A stretch of DNA of 64,000 bases from contig CAVOTL010000007.1 of assembly GCA_963699345.1 (NCBI GenBank), positions 806,001 through 870,000 on the forward strand, given 5' to 3'. Position numbers and translations under genes: made by a program. The notes under the pieces are model-generated. The model was not told the origin of the DNA and did no database searches. It was given only the letters and a program-made list of their open reading frames with translations. Every line of letters starts with the position of its first letter. Within the stretch, counting starts at the first letter, position 1. This DNA is from Bog-756 sp963699345. Lineage in GTDB: Bacteria > Actinomycetota > Acidimicrobiia > Acidimicrobiales > RAAP-2. Positions 58,542-64,000 of the stretch are shown here, piece after piece.

Positions 58542-59444
58542 CTAGCGAAGGGTGGCGAGTGCCGGGGCCAGCGCCCGCCACTCCCGGTACGGCACCTCCG
58601 AGAGGCGACCCGCCAGGACCTGGAGGAGTACGTGATCCGCCCCGGCGTCGAGGTGCTCACGGACGCGCCCGAGGACGGCCTCCACGCCACCCCTGACCAC
58701 CAGGGCGTCGGCCAGACGGTCGGAACCCCCCGAGACCAGGTCCTCCTCGCCGAATCCCTGGCGCAGCCAGCTGTTCCGGTAGTTCGCCAGCCCGGTGTAG
58801 ATGGACAGGTGGTGGTGCGCCCGCCGCAGACCCTCCTCACGGGTCTGGTCGAGGACGACCGCCTGCTCCACGACGAGGAGGGGGGTCTCCCCCAGCGTCC
58901 CCCGCGCCGAGGCGGTATGGGTCGGGGTCACCAGGTAGGAGTGGGCGCCCGCGGTCCGGTCCCGGGCGAGTCCCAGCATCCGGGGTCCGAGCGCCGCCAG
59001 CACGATCGGCGGGAGCTCGGGGTCGGCGCCCCGGTAGATGGCCGACTCCACCCCGTCGAGGTAGTCGGTCATGGCCTCGACGGGAGGCAGGTAGGGCGTC
59101 CGCCGGATCCCCTCGACGGCCGGCTGGTGACTGACGCCGAGGCCCAGGACGAAGCGCCCGGGAGCCAGGGACTCGAGCAGCCGGGCGCCGGCGTTGGCCG
59201 CCACGGGACCCCGCCCGTAGATGGTGGCGATCCCGGTCCCCACCACCAGCCGGCTCGTGGCCGCCAGGAGTGCCTGGGCACCGGTGAGCGCCTCGCGCCC
59301 GACGGACTCGGGCACCCACAGCGACCCGAATCCGAGGGCGTCCAGCTCGGCCGCCGCCTCCTGGGCCGCCAGGACGGGGAGTGCCTCCAGGGACGGTGTC
59401 CAGAGCCCTGTCCGGGACGTGCGGAGGGCCTCGCCAGCGCTCAT
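58542..59444 (-). CDS. LLM class F420-dependent oxidoreductase (TIGR03620-like)
   Basis: A 300-residue luciferase-like TIM-barrel oxidoreductase: AAAELDALGFGSLWVPES, RLVVGTGIATIYGRGP, LLESLAPGRFVLGLGVSHQP and VVLDQTREEGLRRAH. This matches the TIGR03620 F420-family of actinobacteria, which uses coenzyme F420. Substrate unknown. The ATG has TAGGGT six bases upstream. It is convergent with the DsbA-like gene. Confidence 0.88.
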   Translation of the reverse strand: MSAGEALRTSRTGLWTPSLEALPVLAAQEAAAELDALGFGSLWVPESVGREALTGAQALLAATSRLVVGTGIATIYGRGPVAANAGARLLESLAPGRFVLGLGVSHQPAVEGIRRTPYLPPVEAMTDYLDGVESAIYRGADPELPPIVLAALGPRMLGLARDRTAGAHSYLVTPTHTASARGTLGETPLLVVEQAVVLDQTREEGLRRAHHHLSIYTGLANYRNSWLRQGFGEEDLVSGGSDRLADALVVRGGVEAVLGRVREHLDAGADHVLLQVLAGRLSEVPYREWRALAPALATLR

Positions 59445-59450
59445 GACGCC

Positions 59451-59456
59451 ACCCTA
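59451..59456 (-). promoter_or_regulatory. Putative leaderless promoter (-10) of the F420-type oxidoreductase gene
   Basis: TAGGGT on the minus strand, six bases before ATG 59444. Confidence 0.5.
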
Positions 59457-59531
59457 GGAGGGGCGACGCGCCGGCCGTCCGGCCCGACCCGCCACCCGGA
59501 CGCCCCGTCCCACCACCGGTAATGCATCGGG

Positions 59532-59561
59532 TTGGCACGTCGTCGCCACCCGCTCTAGGGT
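59532..59561 (+). promoter_or_regulatory. Sigma-70-type promoter of the 55-residue zinc-ribbon gene
   Basis: TTGGCA (59532-59537), 18-base spacer, TAGGGT (59556-59561). This is one of the best -35/-10 pairs in the window. The leader to the GTG would be about 55 bases and includes a strong GGAGGAGG. Confidence 0.5.
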
Positions 59562-59621
59562 GCGGTCGGAATAAGCCGTTCAGACGGGCAGGGGAACGGA
59601 CGACCGGGTGGAGGAGGTGCA

Positions 59622-59789
59622 GTGGACGCAGTGCGCAGCGGCATCGCGTGTCCGGAGTGCCGATCGGCCGAAGTGCCGAAATTGATCGTTCGGGGCACCG
59701 GCAAGGGCAGCCCCGGGACCAGCCTGCAGTGCCGGCGCTGCGGCCATGAGTGGTCCGGCGAGCAGGAATGGAGCAGCCGGGCCTCCTGA
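59622..59789 (+). CDS. Small zinc-ribbon protein (55 residues)
   Basis: GTG 59622 opens a 55-residue frame with two Cys pairs, IACPECRSAEVP and QCRRCGHEW, spaced 25 residues apart around a basic Gly-rich loop, a probable zinc ribbon. The GTG is preceded by GGAGGAGG at four bases, and a -35/-10 promoter lies upstream, so a real short gene is likely. I do not recognise a family. It ends 12 bases before the convergent thiolase-like gene. Confidence 0.72.
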   Translation: MDAVRSGIACPECRSAEVPKLIVRGTGKGSPGTSLQCRRCGHEWSGEQEWSSRAS

Positions 59790-59801
59790 GCGTCACGCCG
59801 G

Positions 59802-61268
59802 TCAGGACGGCCGGAACGCCCCCGAATCGATCGTGACCCGGGACCCGGTCAGTTCCTCCGCGCATGCGGCCGCGGCCAGGTCGGGATCCTCGGCGAAGGC
59901 TACGCACCGACGACCGTCGGGGGTGTCGCAGACCGCCACCACCCGGGCCGGATCCATCCCCTCGAAGGTGACCGTGAACGTGGCGACGGTGGCGGGACCG
60001 TCGTACCCGTCGAGGGACGCCACCGCCTCCACCATCCCGGTCCTCGACGCCGCCTCGTAGGCGAGGTCGGACAGGAGCGGCGGTCGGCCGTCGGGTCGGG
60101 CCGACCACACCCCGAGACCGGGCTTGGTGAGGAGGCCGCTGACGGTCGTCACCGCACCGAGGCTCCCGGGGTCCGTCCGCAGTCGGGGCACCACGGCCGC
60201 CATCGACTGCAGGACCGCGTTGTTGAACGGTCCGCCGGCGAACGCCATGCCCCCCGTCACCGTGGGGGTCCCGTCGAGCGGCAGCCCGAGGGCGCGCTGC
60301 TGGACCCGGACGGCCGACGGGAAGCAGCTGTACACCTCGACGACCTCGATGTCGGCCACCGGCCGGCCGATCCGGGCGGCGGCCGTCTCCCCGACGACCT
60401 CCATGGCCGGCCAGCGATCGATGCGGCTACGGCACAGGAGCGAGACGGCGTGGCTGGATTCGAGCCCCACCAGGGGGAAGACCCACCGGTCGGTCGGGAC
60501 GCCGGCCCGTCGGGCCGCCTCCACCGAGCAGAGGACCAGTGCCGCCGCCTGGTCGACGGTCCACTGCGTGGAGTGCCACTTGTTGTACGGGAAGGCCAGC
60601 GGCCGGTTGTCCGACGACGACGTGCCGAGCCACGCCGCCTCGCGCACCCCACCGAAGGCGGCGTCCGGGTTGGCGGCCGACACCGCGCTCATCCGCGCCC
60701 ACAGACCGTCGATGTCGAGGCGCTGCTCGGCCGGGGTCCGACCTTCAAAGGCCCGCAGCGCGTTGTCGATCATGGCGTACTGCTGGACCGGGTCCCACAG
60801 CCGATGGGCCACCTCGACGGGTTCCAGCAACGGACCGCCGCGGGTCCGCAGGACGTCGGGGACCGCGCCCGGTTGGGGGGTCTCGGAGGCGGGGCGGCCG
60901 GCCTTCTCCTCGTCGCGGGCCCAACGCTTGGACTCGCCCCCGACCACGACGGCGACGTCCGAGGCCCCGGACAGGATGGCGGCCAGCGCGTCGTCGATCA
61001 GACTCTGCTGGGGGATGCCCAGTTCGACCAGATGGGTGGTGGCCGTCGGCGCCCCGATCCGCCTCGCCACGATCCGGGCCGGGTCCGGATAGGTCCAACT
61101 CCCCTGGGGCACGGCGACGCGGTCGACGCGGGAGGCGAGCCCCCGGCCGCCGGCATCCCTCAACGCCGCATCCGTGGCCCGCACCATGAGTTCGACGGCC
61201 TCGGCATGGTCGGAGGCGGCACCCACCCCCACCAGGACCGGCGTGCGGGGGTCGAGGGAGTCGTTCAC
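59802..61268 (-). CDS. Thiolase-like protein (acetyl-CoA acetyltransferase family), probably without thiolase chemistry
   Basis: A 488-residue protein with the thiolase fold (PVLVGVGAASDHAEAVELM, VVVGGESKRWARDEE, VEVYSCFPSAVRVQQ) and a C-terminal extension with an OB-like look. The nucleophilic Cys of the N-terminal thiolase half is replaced (GIPQQSLIDDA), and the catalytic His loop reads GGMAFAGGPFNNAVL instead of G-G-x-x-x-x-G-H-P. This form is common in an actinobacterial thiolase-like subfamily near lipid and sterol genes; its reaction is unclear. It starts with GTG ten bases after the DUF4031 stop. Confidence 0.85.
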   Translation of the reverse strand: MNDSLDPRTPVLVGVGAASDHAEAVELMVRATDAALRDAGGRGLASRVDRVAVPQGSWTYPDPARIVARRIGAPTATTHLVELGIPQQSLIDDALAAILSGASDVAVVVGGESKRWARDEEKAGRPASETPQPGAVPDVLRTRGGPLLEPVEVAHRLWDPVQQYAMIDNALRAFEGRTPAEQRLDIDGLWARMSAVSAANPDAAFGGVREAAWLGTSSSDNRPLAFPYNKWHSTQWTVDQAAALVLCSVEAARRAGVPTDRWVFPLVGLESSHAVSLLCRSRIDRWPAMEVVGETAAARIGRPVADIEVVEVYSCFPSAVRVQQRALGLPLDGTPTVTGGMAFAGGPFNNAVLQSMAAVVPRLRTDPGSLGAVTTVSGLLTKPGLGVWSARPDGRPPLLSDLAYEAASRTGMVEAVASLDGYDGPATVATFTVTFEGMDPARVVAVCDTPDGRRCVAFAEDPDLAAAACAEELTGSRVTIDSGAFRPS

Positions 61269-61278
61269 CGGGTCCCGT

Positions 61279-61587
61279 TCACCGGGCCACCGGCGCCGGC
61301 CCGCACCGCCCCGGGTCCCTCCGACGGTCCCGCAACATCCGGCCGAGCGTCCGCCACGTCACTTCCACGGCGCCAAGGGACAGGGCCTCGGCCCGGGCCC
61401 GCTCGGGTAGGTCGTAGTGGGCGTGATGGGGACGCCCCGGCCTGTCCTGGAACCACTCGCGCCGCATGCCCATCCGAGCTGCGAAGGCGTGGAGTTCCTC
61501 GTCGGTATCGGCCACCAGGTGGGACCAACGGTCGTCGACCGGCCCGAGGTGGGCGGGTTGGCGCCAGTCGTCGAGGTAGACCGTCAA
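61279..61587 (-). CDS. DUF4031 domain-containing protein
   Basis: A 102-residue protein beginning TVYLDDWRQPAH and containing WSHLVADTDEELHAFAARMG, WFQDRPGRPHHAHYDLP, the pattern of the DUF4031 family, in which the H-Y-D residues are conserved and function is unknown. It uses a TTG start. It lies between the rhodanese and thiolase-like genes on one strand, with short gaps, so it may be part of that transcript. Confidence 0.82.
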   Translation of the reverse strand: MTVYLDDWRQPAHLGPVDDRWSHLVADTDEELHAFAARMGMRREWFQDRPGRPHHAHYDLPERARAEALSLGAVEVTWRTLGRMLRDRRRDPGRCGPAPVAR

Positions 61588-61605
61588 CTCGGGGTCCGTC
61601 GGCGC

Positions 61606-61956
61606 TCAGACGACCCGGCCGGTGGCACCGGTGCCGTCGACGACCGGCAGTCCGTGGGCGGCCCACGCCTGCATCCCGCCGGCGGCGTTGCGGACGTCGA
61701 AGCCCGATCCGGCCAGGTGCACGGCGACCGACTGGGACCGACCGCCCGCCCGGCACATGCAGACGATCGTCCGGTCGGCCGGCAACTCGCCGATCCGGTC
61801 GGGAACCTGCCCCATGGGGAGGTGCCACGCCGCGGGGGCATGCCCCGCCTCCCACTCGTCATCCTCCCGCACGTCGAGCAGGAGGGCGCCGGCGCCCACC
61901 AGGCGGTCGGCCTCGGCCGGATCGACGTCGGTCACGTCCACGGGGTGCGAAGTCAC
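61606..61956 (-). CDS. Rhodanese-like domain protein
   Basis: A 116-residue single rhodanese domain: LLLDVREDDEWEAGHAPAAWHLPMG, then the active-site loop CRAGGRS with the catalytic Cys, and AAGGMQAWAAHGLPVV. Such proteins transfer sulfur from thiosulfate or a persulfide donor. The GTG start has TACCGT six bases upstream. It heads rhodanese-DUF4031-thiolase on the minus strand. Confidence 0.9.
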   Translation of the reverse strand: MTSHPVDVTDVDPAEADRLVGAGALLLDVREDDEWEAGHAPAAWHLPMGQVPDRIGELPADRTIVCMCRAGGRSQSVAVHLAGSGFDVRNAAGGMQAWAAHGLPVVDGTGATGRVV

Positions 61957-61962
61957 AGCCTC

Positions 61963-61968
61963 ACGGTA
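61963..61968 (-). promoter_or_regulatory. Putative leaderless promoter (-10) of the rhodanese gene
   Basis: TACCGT on the minus strand, six bases before GTG 61956. Confidence 0.5.
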
Positions 61969-62017
61969 GCGGAGGGCGCCCGGGGTGCGGCGCGGTCGGC
62001 CGAGGTGCCGCCGGTCA

Positions 62018-62455
62018 TCACCCGAGGTCCATCAACTCGATGCGCACCCCGTCCGGGTCGGTGCAGTAGACGAAGTCCAGGGCGGAGGTCCCGAGGTCGA
62101 AGGTGGTGCGGGTGCCCGCCACCACCGTGCCCCCCATCGCCTCGACGCGATCGGCCACCGCGGCCACGTCGTCCACCCGGAAGGAGAGGTGGGTGAGCCC
62201 GAGCCGGTTCATCGGACGCCGGTCGCCACGGCCCGAGGTCCCCGGCTCGACGAAGTCGAGGAGCTCCAGCGTGACGCCGTCGCGGCGCACCATCCGGGAC
62301 CGCAGCCGCACCCCTTCGACCTCCATGAGGGCGGCGAACTCCTCGCCCACCTCGTGAGCGGCCACCTCGTCGAAGCCGAGGCCCTCGCAGTAGAAGCGGA
62401 GCGATGCCTCGAGATCCGACACGCAGATGCCGAGATGGGAGAAGGCGGCGGTCAC
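62018..62455 (-). CDS. VOC family (glyoxalase-like) protein
   Basis: A 145-residue vicinal-oxygen-chelate protein with two beta-alpha-beta modules: SHLGICVSDLEASLRFYCEGLGF and GLTHLSFRVDDVAAVADRVEAMG, ending DFVYCTDPDGVRIELMDLG. The metal ligands His7 and the Glu of VRIELMDLG fit a functional VOC metal site. Reaction unknown (lyase, isomerase or dioxygenase are all seen). The GTG start overlaps the stop of the esterase gene (GTGA). Confidence 0.88.
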   Translation of the reverse strand: MTAAFSHLGICVSDLEASLRFYCEGLGFDEVAAHEVGEEFAALMEVEGVRLRSRMVRRDGVTLELLDFVEPGTSGRGDRRPMNRLGLTHLSFRVDDVAAVADRVEAMGGTVVAGTRTTFDLGTSALDFVYCTDPDGVRIELMDLG

Positions 62456-63579
62456 GCCGCCCCGGCCGGGGCCGTGCCCCCGCCCGCCCCGGGCAGGTGG
62501 TGGTCGCCCGCCGCAGCCGGCCCCGGGGCTCCGTCGGCGGCCGGAAGTCGATGACGCACGAACTCACCCGCCGCGGCGACCGTCCGGCGTCCGGCGTCGG
62601 ACCACGGCATGAGGATGGGGTAGACGTGGAACATGCCCGGCTCCTCGTGGACCTCCGCGTCGACGTCGGCCTCGTCGAGGTGGAACGAGAAGCGTCGGAT
62701 GGCGTCGCGGAACATTTCGTCGCCACCGATCGACACGAAGGTCGGTGGCCACCCCTCGAGATCCTGCCCCAGGGCCGAAACCAGAGGTGACGCCGGGTCG
62801 ACCCCGTTGAGATAGGCGGCCGTCGGGATGTTCCAGGGCAGGATGTCGCGGTGGGCGTTCTCGCGCACCGAGGGACAGTCGAGCTGGAGGTTCACCTCGG
62901 GCGAGAAGAGGACCACGGCCGCCACCGGCAGTCGTTCGCCATGGACGGCGGCCACCAGCGTGGTCACCAGGCCGCCGCCGCTCGAGTCACCGGACAGGAC
63001 GAGCGCCGTCGGATCGACGCCGGCCTCCAGCAGTCCGTGGAGAGCGGCCGAGGCATCCTCCAGATCGGCCGGGAAGGGGAACTCGGGAGCCAGGCGCAGG
63101 TCGGGGACGAAGATGTCACACCCGGTGCGCCGGGCCAGCCACGCCATGAAGACCGAGTACATCCGGGGTGACGTGCCCACGTAGCCACCGCCGTGCAGGT
63201 AGAGCACGGTTCCCCCCGACCGGCCCGATCGGGGGCGGAACCACTCCCCCGGGACTCCGCCCACCGCGGCGTCCTCGTGATCGACGCCCCGGGCGTCGAC
63301 GACCGGCGGCAGGACGACGCCGCACAGGTCGTCGAGCACGAGTTCGACGGAACGGAACTCGTCGATCGGCAGCGACGTCGAGTAGCCCATGAAGGTGCGC
63401 ATGACCTCGCGCGTGACGACCACGGCCACGTTGTGGGCGACGTTGCCCTGTCCCGTCCACGGCCGACGGAACGGCACCCGGGCCAGACCGACTCCGATCT
63501 GCCCGCACAGGCCCGCCAGATCGGTCACCGCCACCGGCCAGGAGGACCGCTCCACCCCGGGTCGCCGGCCCATCACCAT
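62452..63579 (-). CDS. Alpha/beta hydrolase, HSL/type IV esterase family
   Basis: A 375-residue esterase: oxyanion motif LYLHGGGYVGTS, nucleophile in LSGDSSGGGLVTT, acid region PPTFVSIGGDEMF and His in EPGMFHVYPILMPW, the hormone-sensitive-lipase family set. The first 50 residues are an extra, slightly hydrophobic N-terminus. The C-terminal 25 are low complexity. The ATG has GAGGTG upstream and a TAGGCT at 63611-63606 as a possible -10. Coupled to the VOC gene by a four-base overlap. Confidence 0.9.
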   Translation of the reverse strand: MVMGRRPGVERSSWPVAVTDLAGLCGQIGVGLARVPFRRPWTGQGNVAHNVAVVVTREVMRTFMGYSTSLPIDEFRSVELVLDDLCGVVLPPVVDARGVDHEDAAVGGVPGEWFRPRSGRSGGTVLYLHGGGYVGTSPRMYSVFMAWLARRTGCDIFVPDLRLAPEFPFPADLEDASAALHGLLEAGVDPTALVLSGDSSGGGLVTTLVAAVHGERLPVAAVVLFSPEVNLQLDCPSVRENAHRDILPWNIPTAAYLNGVDPASPLVSALGQDLEGWPPTFVSIGGDEMFRDAIRRFSFHLDEADVDAEVHEEPGMFHVYPILMPWSDAGRRTVAAAGEFVRHRLPAADGAPGPAAAGDHHLPGAGGGTAPAGAA

Positions 63580-63605
63580 CGCAGGTCACCTCGCATCGCC
63601 TGTCC

Positions 63606-63611
63606 AGCCTA
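63606..63611 (-). promoter_or_regulatory. Putative -10 of the esterase-VOC pair
   Basis: TAGGCT on the minus strand, 26 bases before the ATG with its ribosome-binding site between. No good -35. Confidence 0.3.
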
Positions 63612-63655
63612 CGGCGGGTCCGGGACCGTGACGGCCGGGATCGACGGACTCCCGC

Positions 63656-64000
63656 TCAGGCCGGCTCGGCAGCCAGCGCCGCACCGAGCCGCAGCAGCTG
63701 GTCGGTGGCTCCTCCGAGGGTCAGCTCGATGTGCTTGGTGTTGAGGAAGAACCGGTGCAGGGGATATTCGCGGTCGACCCCGACGCCGCCGTGCAGGTGG
63801 ACGGCGGCATGGACCACACGCTGGCCCCCGTCGGCCGCCCAGAACTTGGCCACCGCGATCTCCTTGTCGGCAGGAAGGCCCTCGGCCAGCCGCCAGGCGG
63901 CCTGCCAGGCGGTGAGTCGGATGGCTTCGGCGTCGACGTAGGCGTCGGCCGCCCGTTGGCCGACGGCCTGGAAGGTGGCGATGGGTTTGCCGAACTGCTC
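63656..64000 (-). CDS. Acyl-CoA dehydrogenase (C-terminal part; 5' end beyond the window)
   Basis: The last 114 residues of an acyl-CoA dehydrogenase: FGKPIATFQAVGQRAADAYV (FAD-binding helix region), AVAKFWAADGGQRVVHAAVH and HLHGGVGVDREYPLHRFF, typical of the C-terminal helical domain. The catalytic base lies outside the window or cannot be assigned. It oxidises an acyl-CoA thioester using FAD. The gene reads off the right edge. Confidence 0.9.
   Translation of the reverse strand, partial: EQFGKPIATFQAVGQRAADAYVDAEAIRLTAWQAAWRLAEGLPADKEIAVAKFWAADGGQRVVHAAVHLHGGVGVDREYPLHRFFLNTKHIELTLGGATDQLLRLGAALAAEPA

Overview
This is a 64 kb stretch of very G+C-rich chromosome (about 70% by eye) from an actinobacterium. 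The most likely source is an uncultured member of the class Acidimicrobiia; this is inferred, not proven. Supporting signs are the secreted Gly-Tyr-Trp-Leu-Val repeat protein at the left edge, an mre/rodA-type shape operon next to an RNase E with a long disordered N-terminus, an F420-type luciferase-like oxidoreductase, DUF4235/DUF5679 small proteins, ATGA/GTGA stop-start overlaps, and many genes that look leaderless. I see no phage, insertion sequence, CRISPR array or plasmid module, so this reads as core chromosome plus lineage-specific singletons.

Left third (1-29.9 kb), nearly all on the minus strand: a truncated secreted repeat/GH25-like protein; a coupled proA-moxR-VWA-histidine phosphatase series; a divergent TetR regulator; proB and obgE; a tyrosine phosphatase; rpmA, rplU and rne; two paired radical-SAM-related genes; PBP2, mreD, mreC and mreB (rod-shape synthesis); ndk; a DUF222/HNH gene with a collagen-like minisatellite; YjbR; folC; and the protein quality-control block clpX-clpP-tig. 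Glutathione peroxidase and a mycothiol-isomerase-like protein follow.

Middle (30-46 kb): two large GGDEF-EAL proteins flank a DUF5679 peptide, a Ppx/GppA phosphatase and tRNA-Pro. Next come an MBL hydrolase, a tightly overlapping ParA / zinc-ribbon / DedA trio, three tRNAs (Arg on minus, His and Lys on plus), a second DedA protein, a helical membrane-anchored protein, a CYTH-CHAD protein, DUF4235 and a HAD hydrolase, and a secreted Ig-like protein. Ppx and CHAD both point to polyphosphate.

Right part (46.7-64 kb): mostly single metabolic genes: an aldose 1-epimerase-like protein, SurE, two alpha/beta hydrolases, a nitrilase-like amidase, an ArfB-type release factor, divergent FAH and SDR genes, GNAT, a Mug-type glycosylase, an amino-acid permease, a DsbA-like protein, an F420-type oxidoreductase, a 55-residue zinc ribbon, a thiolase-like protein, DUF4031, rhodanese, VOC, an HSL-type esterase and the 3' end of an acyl-CoA dehydrogenase gene.

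Two window-wide patterns matter. First, six conserved genes (histidine phosphatase, proA, the large radical SAM gene, DUF222/HNH, CYTH-CHAD, dsbA-like) are each broken by what looks like one single-base indel in or beside a G/C run. Sequencing or assembly error is the likeliest cause, and I annotate them as single genes. Second, many singletons and operon heads carry a TANNNT hexamer 5-8 bases before the start codon, as expected for leaderless transcripts; this was used to choose several starts. Short GC-rich tandem repeats, several built from perfect palindromes, occupy many of the intergenic gaps.
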